From: Plakobranchus ocellatus
Lineage: Eukaryota; Mollusca; Gastropoda; Plakobranchidae
Direction: 5' to 3'
Assembly: GCA_019648995.1 (NCBI GenBank)
Contig: BLXT01004484.1
Span: 766,930 to 803,497 of the forward strand
DNA: 36,568 nucleotides
Shown: piece by piece, positions 24,036-33,753 of the stretch
How positions within the stretch are numbered: position 1 is the stretch's first letter
Layout of the letters: each line of letters begins with the position of its first letter
Notes under the pieces: generated by a model
Told to the model about the DNA's origin: nothing
The model's database searches: none
What the model saw: only the letters and a program-made list of their open reading frames with translations
Position numbers and translations under genes: made by a program

Positions 24036-24080
24036 TTAATATAAGCCATATTCTTTCAGGGCACTTTCTACAGCTTCATC
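24036..24080 (-). CDS. AP1S2-like: AP-1 sigma-1 alternative last exon B (tail DEAVESALKEYGLY)
   Basis: The acceptor TTTTTATCTTCTATTCAAG on the minus strand precedes 14 codons and TAA in the same phase as exons A and C, giving ...DLLQE|DEAVESALKEYGLY. The tail is clearly related to exon A (D-E/D-A, then a hydrophobic Leu, then EYGL), which suggests the two arose by exon duplication. Its predicted amphipathic acidic helix fits the C-terminal helix of sigma subunits. The intron from the core exon is about 2.4 kb. A possible ATTAAA poly(A) signal (plus 23701-23706) is about 330 nt downstream and an AATAAA (plus 23345-23350) about 690 nt. Expression cannot be judged from sequence. Confidence 0.8.
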   Translation of the reverse strand, partial: DEAVESALKEYGLY

Positions 24081-25017
24081 CTTGAATAGAAGATAAAAAT
24101 GTTCGCAAAACAAACAATTTCCAATGTGCATAAAAGGACATAATTTTAACAGTGGCTGGCAGTTTTCTTCATATAAAAGCTATTATCTGTGGAAAATAAA
24201 CACCTGTTGAGAATTAGTACATAAAAAATTGTCAGAACAGAAAAGGGGCTTAGGACAGCACTTAATAAATTTTGATAAGGCTATTTATTTCTCAAGAAAC
24301 AAAGCAGGAGTTTTTACCAATATCTCATAATGAATACATGCACACACTCAATTATAGGAATAAGAGATCACGGTCACCTCTACCTGAAATAATCTAAATG
24401 CCAGTGATATATATGCCAAAAAAACACACAATCTGGAATGGAGACACAAATTAATTGGGAGAGGGCTAGGGAAACAGAGTAAAACTGTGTCTACTAAAGA
24501 GAAAATAAGTGAGTACAATAGGATAAAAGAGACTGCATGTGTGTACAAGTTCATATAAAGTTATGCAAGTATGACTGTGCATTTAATTTTATGACAGCTG
24601 CATCTTTCTCACTAGAAGCTGGAAGATGAGTTAGATGGTTATATACTGCAGTTATTGAGTAAAAAATAAGTTTGAAAAGAAAGATGTCATTCCCGTTATA
24701 ATACAAAAACCTTTATAAAGTTTGGAAAGAAAGACGTAGAGGCACTGGCCCAGTATTATAGTTTTGATACTGATTTAAGCCTCTTTGTCTTGAATAAAGC
24801 CATCATATTAATAAGTAACCAGAAAATTTGGAAGCAATGCCCACACACTATTCCACACAATTATAACACACACACACACACAAAAAAAAAAAGGTGGGTT
24901 GGTGAGTAGAAACTTGGACTACTGAGGCAAGAAGATAAGCAAGTAAGTAAACAATTGTGTATTGATTCACCTACAAAAATATAGACTCATTCCAAGTCTC
25001 ACTGTTTCCTGCTAGCC
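24081..25017 (-). other. AP-1 sigma locus: DNA between last exons A and B
   Basis: About 0.9 kb with a short (CA)n tract at 24867-24882 and an AATAAA on the minus strand (plus 24284-24289). No other feature seen. Confidence 0.55.
24867..24882. repeat. Short (CA)n microsatellite followed by poly-A
   Basis: About eight CA units followed by an A run. Confidence 0.85.
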
Positions 25018-25062
25018 CTAGAGTAAACCATACTCTACAAGAACATCCTGAAGAGCGTCATC
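25018..25062 (-). CDS. AP1S2-like: AP-1 sigma-1 alternative last exon A (tail DDALQDVLVEYGLL)
   Basis: The minus strand reads ATATATTTATTAAAG before GATGACGCTC, a weaker pyrimidine tract than at exons B and C but a valid AG. Fourteen codons and TAG follow in phase 0, giving ...DLLQE|DDALQDVLVEYGLL. It has the same length and the same final Gly-Leu-X-stop pattern as the other two tails. It ends in a Leu-Leu pair. It is the most proximal last exon, with an intron of about 1.4 kb from the core. The nearest minus-strand AATAAA seen is at plus 24284-24289, about 730 nt downstream. Use of this exon would require an early poly(A) site or skipping of later exons. Confidence 0.8.
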   Translation of the reverse strand, partial: DDALQDVLVEYGLL

Positions 25063-26494
25063 CTTTAATAAATATATAACAGAGAATCGGTTGATAGAAT
25101 TTTGTCAAGGCTAATTAAAAATCTTCAATTTCTGCTGTGAAAAGATTGCTGAAGTAGTTAAGTAAAGGGATTCACATTTTAAGAAATGGGTTTCTGATGC
25201 CTTCAGTTTCCTACTAGACTTTCACTGCGATACCATCATTATAAACATAAGTGGATTTGAGCTTTTATAAGTTTGATTTTTTTATTAAATATCATGTCAA
25301 GAATATCACACACTTTGGTTGTCTTTCAAGAGAAGAGTATTTGATGAAAAATTGCAAGCTGCACTTCAGAAAAGGCTGAAAGCCATGTTTAGAAATCCTA
25401 TTTTAGCATATTATTTCTTACAATTTAAACTATTTCCTTTATCATCTAGCAGAAAAGCCCTGATAAAACAAAATGTTCACTAGTGTACAGTGCAGTGAAT
25501 GTTTCAATCATGCCAACATGGTGCTTTGATCAATTTTTTTTCTCTTCCTTTCTGCATTAAAACTTAGGAATCAAAGGTACCTCTGGAATGTCCATGCAGG
25601 TCATGAAGTGGTTGGCTAGGTTAGGTTGTTAGATCTATGGGAAAGCTGATTAGTTTAAAATGGTTCAGGCTGTCATGAATGTTGGTTTTTTTGCCCTCCA
25701 TGACAAGGAATCACATTTTCTCTATTCACTGTTAAAAATTAAATTTAAAAAATAACTTTAAAAATGTATCAAAACCCTCATGTGCATATGAAACAGAAAA
25801 CAAACTGCATTATCACCATTCACAAGCTGAGCATACAGTAATCATGAGTCTATAGACCTGTCCTGATGAGCTGATCATCACAAATTGTAGTTACATGAAA
25901 TACTCACTAACTAAAACCAAAACTTATCATTATCTTGCTGATGTTTTGAGAAAAATTGTGAATGCTTACACCCAGACATTCACTAACCTGAGGCTTTTCT
26001 AGTTTTTAACTTCTGTGCATTAAAAAGGAAATTTAGGAGGAAAAAAAATTTGAAATTGTGACATATACAACTTATGAATCATTTGGACTGGTTCCAAGAC
26101 ACTAATTTTCAAAGTTTTTCTGGCATTTCAATTTTAGAGTTTTGAAAATTAGAATCTTAATACTTGCTTAAAGGAAATGATATTCTTACATTTTACCCTT
26201 ATAAAATTAATTTTCTTTTCTCGGCAAAAGGCAGATATTTACTTTTTCTTAACATCTAGTCTATGTCAAAAGACAGTAAGCGGTGGTGCACCATGAAATC
26301 TATTTGATACAGTATTTTAATTCAGCTATTTGAATTTGACATCGCTATCAATTGGTTTTCTGCTTATTGTTTTGTAGTAAAAATCAATATTTTCCCTCTT
26401 CACTACCACTAAAATCTACATATATTGGTGAAATAATAGATTTATGTGGTTTTACTATAATATAAACAGGCACAGGAAAATCTTTGGGCCTTAC
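25063..26494 (-). other. AP-1 sigma intron after the core exon, with in-frame read-through
   Basis: Immediately after the donor, the intron stays open in frame for 36 codons ([11 protein letters not shown]... ending SEEGKY) to a TGA at 26384-26386. A retained-intron transcript would therefore carry a fourth tail. The rest is AT-rich without other signals. Confidence 0.6.
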
Positions 26495-26632
26495 CTCTTG
26501 TAACAGGTCTTGGGCTGCAATGGCCTTGAGGACATTCTTTTTACTCGTTTCTTGCACCTCTCCACCAAGCAGAAACTCATCCAACATGAAGTAAGCTTTT
26601 TCAAAGTTGAAGATAATATCTAGTTCACAAAC
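26495..26632 (-). CDS. AP1S2-like: AP-1 sigma-1 core exon: C-terminal part of the longin-like fold
   Basis: Acceptor CTCCTTTTGTAG and donor GAG|GTAAGG bound 46 codons in phase 0 on both sides. The exon reads [20 protein letters not shown], then [20 protein letters not shown] and QDLLQE. These are hallmark sequences of AP-1 sigma: [23 protein letters not shown]. They distinguish it from the AP-2, AP-3 and AP-4 sigma subunits. The small sigma subunit sits in the clathrin adaptor core, pairs with gamma-adaptin and forms the acidic dileucine ([DE]xxxL[LI]) cargo pocket at the trans-Golgi network and endosomes. The only conspicuous change from vertebrate AP1S2 is AAQ in place of EQA just before DLLQE. 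The donor feeds three alternative last exons. Confidence 0.97.
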
Positions 26633-27328
26633 CTACAAAAGGAGTGCACAATACATTGATTAAACATACAGCCATTTATTTTTTAAAGAGCTTAAAGTAA
26701 AAATTGCAACAGTTGTAGGAGACATCACCATTCTTTTCCATTCTAGAAAATGTGACAGTCTTACATTTGTTTGATTATTCAAACACCTTAAAACTTTGCC
26801 ATATACACACATGATAAGATACATCCCACTTATATCCTTATGGCATGATTTGTTATTTAGATCTTTTTTAAAAAGAGATGTATAAGGGGAAAAAATGACT
26901 TAATGAGTGTCCATTTTATTGCTGAATTGATGATTGAAATTGCACAGGTCAGCCTTGATCTAGCCTTAAATACTGGTCTATAGGAAAAAAATTTTAAAGG
27001 GTAAAGTATCGATTATGAGGAATGAATCATAACCGCCACAAAAAAAAAAAAAGGGCATTTCAGATACAGTTGATAGTTTTTCAGGGTTAAAACTCTCAGA
27101 CAAATAATACTCATACTTTATCACTCAGTGATGGACGGTGGGATTATAAGTCTTTCAAACATCTGGAAATTTTTAAAACAGGAGCTCTTGAACTTTTCAA
27201 AGTCATATTGTACTAAGAAATGTGTGAAATGTAAAAGTTAGTGGTGAAATAGGTGTCAGTTTTTTTTAATATGATAAAGGACACGGCATACGAGGAGAAG
27301 GAGCAAGTGAAGATGCAGATGAAAAGAG

Positions 27329-27361
27329 AAAGAGAGAGAGAGACAGAGAGAGAGAGAGAGA
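27329..27361. repeat. (GA)n microsatellite
   Basis: Imperfect AG dinucleotide run. The Arg-Glu-rich plus-strand frame across it is spurious. Confidence 0.9.
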
Positions 27362-28845
27362 ATCAGCAAGACATGCAGATTGACAGAAATAAAAATAGAG
27401 TGGGATGGTATAAGGAGTTGGTAAGGGTTACACACTAGTTTGTTGTTAGGTCAGATCACCCTCTAATTGGCTCAAGGTGGTGTCACTTTTTTTTTTTTTT
27501 GGGTATATAACATTCTGCAAATTAAGTAGACCTAGATACGCTGTGAAAATGCCAAGCATTTTGTCAAAAGAATTGCTGTTTGATGTGATCTAGTGTGTTC
27601 CAGCAGTTTGAAGCTTGCCTATGATACGATAGGCTTTTTTCTCAGACATTTATTATTGCTGTAAAAGCTGTCTGCATAAACACTTATTAACCCAATCAAT
27701 TCACCCAAGTGACTTGATCTTGAGTATTGTGAGATTTTCACTCTGAGCTGCTTGCTACTATAATATTGAAGCAATGCGTAATCACAATTTGTAATTTGGA
27801 TTTAAACATAGAGCTAGTGAGCTTTTGATTTTGATTTTTGGTTTTGTTTTGTTATGTTTTTAAATCAAGTCAATAAACGTGACATCATTATTGCAAACAT
27901 CTGAAATTATTCAAGGATAGAAAAGAAGGTAACTATTTAAACAAAACAAAACAAAAAAAAAAGGCCACAAATTAGTTTTCAGGGTCCCTTCCTTTGAATG
28001 TATGGCAGCAGGATTGCAACATAAAATAATTTGAAGGACACTTGGCATGCCTACAAAGATGTAATGTAAAGAATGTTGAAAGATGAGCCTGCCTCAAAAG
28101 GTGGTCATTACACAGAGGGCTCAGTTTAAACACTAAAGATATAACTTGCAAGGACACATTCCCTATGTCTTTTAAATCATTCTATTAAAAGGACTTACAG
28201 AATAAATAAGACAACATTGGGGATAACAGACTTCCCAAAGCCTTATCTATAGGTCCCAAAAGCATAGAATCAAAACATGACATTAAAAAGTGAATTTTTA
28301 AAGACCTATGCCATGTAAATAAAAGATACATTGATTTTTTTTTTCTTTCTTTGTGTGTGTGCGTGTGTGGGGTGGGATGTTAAGTTTTTATTTATTCTTT
28401 TTGTGACTGCTCATGATAATTTTAGTTCTAATTTTAACTTGAATTGGTTCTAACTTTACTTTGAATTATAAAATATAGCCATATAAAGATGATTGTGTTA
28501 ATCATTACACACTTTATCAACAAAGAAATAAAAGAAAAAGTCAATATTTTTCCCTTAACATACCACACGACAAAATGCTACACCAGAGCTAATTATTGTA
28601 AAGGTAAAGAAAATAGATCAAATGATAAAAAGATTGCTGAGAAAATTTTGACTATGAAGAATAGATATCTTGTAATTGTGACTGGGTGAGGAATTTTTGT
28701 TAGGTTGTAATGATCGAGCATATCAATTTACAAAGAGCATTGGTTTTGGTCATAAATCCATGATAAATGTTAAGAATAGAGCATTTCAATCCTCCACTTA
28801 ACAAGAGCTCTTTCCTTCATGGAAAATGTACAATATCCTGTTGCT

Positions 28846-29439
28846 TTAACCCTTTCAAACCTGAGCCACTTCTGGCTGTTATCCTTTCCCACCTGAGCTC
28901 CTGGGCAAAATGGCTGAATTTAGGGTAGGGTACAGATAAATTTATCAGAAGAATGATGAGGATATCATTTACACAAAAAGAGCCCAATGAATCTAAATCT
29001 AGTGAATGTCTCTGTTCATCTTCTGTCTAAATTTTCCTCCCAAAATCTAATTCTTCCACCATCAATCGTTATCTTCAAGTCTATATTCACCTATAGACCT
29101 AAATCTAGATCTATCTATCGGCTCTTCTAACTCATTGGCATCGCTTTATAAGGGTAATCTTGGTCAAAATTCTTGTTTAACATCATCAGAATCAATGATT
29201 TGTTCAAATATATATTTGCAAAAAACAATTTTTGTTCTGGAGGTTTCCCTGACAACATCCCTGGTTACTTTAGTGCCTTCTTCATGTTGAGAATTTATTA
29301 AAATTTCACAAAACATGAAGAGAAAACAACTCAACTGATGGTCGCAGCCATTTTTAAACAATTTGACCACATGTGATGACAACAGAAACCTGATTGGTCA
29401 AATATTTTTAGTCTTAATCAGGTACTATGAATGGGTTAG
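28846..29439. mobile_element. Possible piggyBac-type remnant (candidate)
   Basis: At 28846 TTAA is followed by CCCTTTCAAACCTGAGCC, the style of a piggyBac terminal repeat (TTAA target, CCCTTT end). Near 29420-29439, TCAGGTACTATGAATGGGTTAG could be a degraded inverted counterpart (TCAGG...GGGTTA[A/G]). Between them, a minus-strand frame at 29164-29382 and its stop-broken continuation are rich in acidic residues. No DDD catalytic region is present, so at best this is a heavily deleted non-autonomous copy. Suggestive only. Confidence 0.3.
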
Positions 29440-29520
29440 TGAATCCCGGTCTACCAGGAATATGGCAGAGACCTATTGGAGGATCCCGGTTAACAGGAGA
29501 TCCGGTTTGATGAGGTTAAG
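29440..29520. mobile_element. Possible pogo/Tigger-like terminal sequence
   Basis: GGATCCCGGTTAACAGGAGA and TCCGGTTTGATGAGG resemble the repeated CCGGTTAA-type subterminal motifs at the ends of pogo/Tigger DNA transposons. Only one end is visible and no transposase is present. Confidence 0.3.
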
Positions 29521-31531
29521 GGTGTAAAAATTTTTGTCAGCGGGTATTCCAGTTGTAATGATCGACACACTGTAATGAGTGCCCAATTGTAGAAGCATCC
29601 TATCTATTTCACTGCAATATTGGCTTTAAAAGAAAAGATCAAAGCATACTAAACTTATTTAAACAAAAAAATCCCATTGAAGATTCACTTATTTTGCAGT
29701 AATGGTGGATACTCAAATTAGATCTGTGGTCGATCATTACCTTTATACATGCAATGATTGCTCAAATTTTGCACAATTACAAGCGCTCCTCTTTTATATC
29801 CCCTTACTATACGGAGTTCAGTTTCCTATTTTTAGCCATATATAAGTGACAGAAATCATTAAAAATTTAATATGGAACAGGTCTTTCTAGTAATATTGGT
29901 AGCAATCATTACATTTTGCCAACAGTTCTCTTTTGAATTTTGTCCATGTACTGATTTATCATTAAATAAAGGAAATCACCTTTTCTCTGATTAAAGCAAA
30001 AGACAGCTGATGAATTATGACTCATGTCAAAAAAATCAAATTATTTGAATCATTTATAATTGAAATTACAGCATAACAACTCTGTAACTCTTATGTTAGT
30101 GTGGATCATTACATGAAAATAGTTGAGTGTGATAATTTGGCAAATTTAAAGAGAATTCCCTTGAAGTTGATTGGAAAAATCAACAAATCTATTCATAGCA
30201 ACAGAATGAAAGAAAAAAGGCATTACAATTATTTATGCTTATGAATTTATTATTACAAAACTGAAAAAGATGGTGTTCAATGTATGTTGATCAATGCACT
30301 GACAAAGTCCTGCCTTTAAATTTCATAATTTTTTGTTTTTCATAAAAAAATACCATAATTGGATAATTTTGATAAGAACTGTCATACTCCAATGAACCAA
30401 ATCAGTTTCTTTGATTACCCTACCTTAGGGATGTTTTGGAGCTTCCATTTTTGTCAGAAAAACTGTTTTCTTCATTTTAATGTAGTTTATTATGTTTTAA
30501 ATTGCATTTTGTGAAGCTTAATAGTCTGGGAACTATATGATACAAGTTTAGAAAGTCATGTGCAGATATACTTTGAAATGTTTTATTTTAGAGACTACCT
30601 TTTGAGATAGGCTCATAAATGTATTCGCCTCATTTTTCTTTATGATGAGAAATAACAAATAATTAAACTATTGGTGAAATGAAGTTCTAATAGCTCTGAA
30701 TAGTCAAGACCAGCTTAATATGTAAAAAAATATATCTAAGGTATGCTTTCTGTGTTTTTACATTTTCTTGCCTGAAGAGGGCTCTACCCACTTGTCTACC
30801 AGTTCCCAAAATGGCTGGATTGAAAGAGTCAGATCCTTGAACTTACGGATGACTTTTGTTTTTATTTCTGCATGCATGTAGGGTGGTTTTGACTTGTTAG
30901 TATGTTGAATATTGCTTAGATCTGGTCTTTCTGAGATCCTTGGACTCTTGTACATTTTCTAAAGATGATGGGGAAAGTAAATTGTGGCTTGTAACGTATA
31001 CCAGGGTGGTTAGTTTAGTATACAAGCAAGCTCACACAGACCAGATACCTTTACGTTTTTACAACACATTAATTTGTTCATTCACATAACCACTCTCCCT
31101 CTTCCCTTTTTTCTGACCTTCCTAATTCTTCTTTCCTACTCTATTCCTATCTCTTACCTTGACTCTGCCTACTTTCCTCTCACCCACTTTAGACAGAAAC
31201 ATTGGGGAGGGTCAAATATGCTGGTCATCCTCCTCTTCTGCACTCTTATTTTGACTCCTATACACTTTATTGACTTCAAATTATTCCCAAGCCTATTTTA
31301 TAAAAGAATAAAGAGATGAAGAAGACGTTCACACACTTAAGGGGAGGGGTGCCAGATCAAGCCACTTTTGCTAAATGTGCCCCTATACACCCCATTTTGC
31401 TATGATATGTTCCTATCAAGTGTTTATGAAAGAAAATGGTTTTAAACTGTGACATAATAAAACGGTTACTATGGCAACGGCCGCCATACTGGTTTTTTGT
31501 TTACATTTTTAAAACACTACTTCTCCCTAAA

Positions 31532-31804
31532 AAATTATTGTAACTTCATGAATTTTAGTAGAGACATAGTTTATAGCATGCTTAATAAAGTTACAACGCA
31601 AAAATAGGTATAAATAAAAGAAAAAAAATATTTTGCCATACGCAAAGTTGTAGTTATGTGTTTTCGCATAAAAAATACAAAAATATCAAACATAAAAATT
31701 GAAGAAAAAAAAACCATGGACAAAATTGGAAAAAATGCGTTGTAACTTCATTAAGCATGCTATAAACTATGTCTCTACTAAGTTTCATGAAGTTACAATA
31801 ATTT
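31532..31804. repeat. Inverted repeat, 69-bp arms, 135-bp spacer
   Basis: 31532-31600 and 31736-31804 are inverted copies matching at about 66 of 69 positions (AAATTATTGTAACTTCATGA pairs with TCATGAAGTTACAATAATTT). The spacer is AT-rich and non-coding. It lies within an AP-1 sigma intron, so the pre-mRNA would carry a long hairpin. Probably a MITE. Confidence 0.92.
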
Positions 31805-32357
31805 GAAGCATTTGACTAAGATCATTTGCCAAGCTGTCATTCATTTCTTTCTAATATATATTTGTACAAGAATGCAATCATTAACTTAAAATTTATTGAA
31901 CAAATTCAAACACGGAGCATGTAAGAAGATTTCACCCTAGAAGTTTCATCAATTTAATAATGACAAATACAGTACCACCAATTTGTAGTACCAAGTAAGT
32001 TTTAAATTGGTCACTGTATTCTTTTTTTTTTCTCAACCACTAGAGCATCTTCAAGGTTCTTAAATTGATTTATTTGACTGCAGACTAGACCCTTAGCTGA
32101 TAAACTACACTGAGAGTAAATCTCACTGATGTCTTCTCTTAATCTGTTATCTTCTACTTGCATCCCTTTGGTCTTGAAATAAATATCATGAAAAACTAAA
32201 TTAGAGCTCCCAAAAGATACAACAATAGCCTGTTCAACAGGCTTAACCTCACCTTGTGTTTCATACTAGCAGAGTTGAGAAAAATTAATTATATAAAAGA
32301 TTGTTGCAAAAAGATTTGCCCACCAACTGATTTTCTTTGTAATAAAATTTGACTTAC

Positions 32358-32466
32358 ACTGCCGAAGTATTTGTCCAAGAGCTCCACATAGCGGTGGATT
32401 GTCTCAAGTGTAAGCAGTTCATTGTCATCTCTTTCTATTGCACAGCAAAAGTATAGACTAGCATAT
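32358..32466 (-). CDS. AP1S2-like: AP-1 sigma-1 core exon: middle of the subunit
   Basis: Acceptor TTTTTTCACCTCTTCAG and donor AGT|GTAAGT bound 109 nt, starting in phase 2. The first base completes the Arg codon begun in the upstream exon. It encodes [20 protein letters not shown] and then [17 protein letters not shown], the diagnostic [12 protein letters not shown] and [12 protein letters not shown] blocks of AP-1 sigma. The exon length and phases match the conserved animal AP1S gene structure. The intron to the next exon is about 5.7 kb and holds transposon remnants and a long inverted repeat. Confidence 0.97.
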
Positions 32467-33574
32467 CTGAAGAGGTGAAAAAACAAGATTTAGTTGCTAA
32501 TCGTAATGAAGAAAATATTTTTCAAAAAAATTCAAACATGAGATATTCTGAAAACTTTCAGAAAATACAAAATACATGTATAAATGGACCAGGGATGCAA
32601 ATGGCCTCTTAAAAAAAAAAAAAAAAAAAAAAGAGTAAAATTTTGAAGCCTCGGTTCCACGCCGTTATAAGGATACAAATTTACAAATTCAGTTGATCAA
32701 ACATACTCTAATATTTATATAAAATCAGAGAGGTTGAAAAAGGATTTGTGGTAAAGAAAGAAAACTTGCATCACTGATGGACATTTCTGATAACCCCCCT
32801 CCCCCCTTCCCCATCCCCAAAAAAGCAGACAAGAAAAACTTGTAACACTTGGACATGAAAGTTTTTAAAGGAAAATTTAGCCGACTTCAGCTATTTAGAC
32901 AATGAAAAAAGTTATCTGTCATTTCTTTTATCTGGACCATTGCTTTCACTGTAGCCCACTCTTTTCTCCAATTATTTTGGGGTGCAAGTGGTATAAATTC
33001 TAGTTGATATGTGGTGCTAAAATGATATATTCCCAGATGCCCAAAGTTGATTCTAGAGCTTTGCCATGTCAGCCTGCACATGAACTGCCAAATCATCACA
33101 AATACTAATGAGGGAAATAGCAAGATTTTTAGTGCGAATGATCTGGCTTTTAAGAAACAAATCTTAAGATAGGACAGTGTAAAAAGGTCCTTTACAATAA
33201 AAAGTTTCTTTTTTGTGACCTTGTGGCAGCTCTTAAAGCCTTAAAATTTATTAACGAAACAGTCAAAATGTGAGTTTGATATTGTTGTGTTACAAAGCCT
33301 TACACAAGAATAAAAACTCTTATGACTCCTGCCTTTCAGCTCACACACTAAAATGATAGTATCGGCTAACAAAAAAATGTTGAAAAACTGATTGGTTATT
33401 TATGCATCAAATCTTTAGGAGCTGTATCATGTAAGAAGTTGGAAGAAATAAAATTATAAAATTGGTATCAAGTTGTAGATAGTGACCTGTAGATCTTAGT
33501 TGCCAATGGCCATTGTGTTATGGAATAGTGTTAAAGATGAAAATAAATCATGTGCAAGTGTGATGAAGTATTAC
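32467..33574 (-). other. AP-1 sigma intron (1.1 kb)
   Basis: A GT..AG intron splitting an Arg codon. It contains an A run near 32611-32632 and a C run near 32796. A 78-codon minus-strand frame at 32887-33123 has no recognisable features or clear flanking splice logic. Confidence 0.8.
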
Positions 33575-33753
33575 CTTTTATAGACAATTTTCAGATCTTT
33601 CCATTCCAAAAAACTGCACATTTTTGGTTTCCTCGCCAAAACAAGAGTGATAAGTTCCCTGGTAATCTTTTTTTTCGCCCTGTCTGGGTATGCTGAGAAC
33701 CATTTCTGTAGCCGCAGTTTACCTTGACGGCTAAACAAAAGCATAAATTGCAT
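33575..33753 (-). CDS. AP1S2-like: AP-1 sigma-1 core exon: N-terminus
   Basis: Acceptor CTTTGTATTTCTGCAG is followed directly by ATG. The exon runs 59 codons plus two bases to AAAAG|GTAATA at 33575. The protein starts [20 protein letters not shown], continues through [20 protein letters not shown] and ends [14 protein letters not shown]. This is the sigma longin-fold start, including the [12 protein letters not shown] sequence of vertebrate AP1S2. In vertebrates the first exon is tiny or non-coding and splices at exactly this Met, so this ATG is taken as the start; an extra Met from exon 1 is possible. Total length with any of the three tails is 156 aa, against 157-158 in vertebrates. The first exon and promoter lie further upstream (>33753) and were not identified. 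Confidence 0.97.

Larger units (their letters stand above)
26633..32357 (-). other. Large AP-1 sigma intron (5.7 kb)
   Basis: A phase-0 intron. It contains a GA microsatellite (27329-27361), a T run near 27488, transposon-like remnants (28.85-29.52 kb) and an inverted repeat (31532-31804). A minus-strand 65-codon frame at 30758-30955 has ordinary composition, but I recognise no family and see no reason to call it a gene. Confidence 0.7.

Noticed and set aside
30758..30955. 65-codon minus-strand frame with ordinary composition
   Set aside because: Length is within chance expectation and it matches nothing I recognise; left as intron.
32887..33123. Extra AP-1 sigma exon
   Set aside because: Exons on either side already join in frame and match the full sigma family; this frame resembles no part of it.
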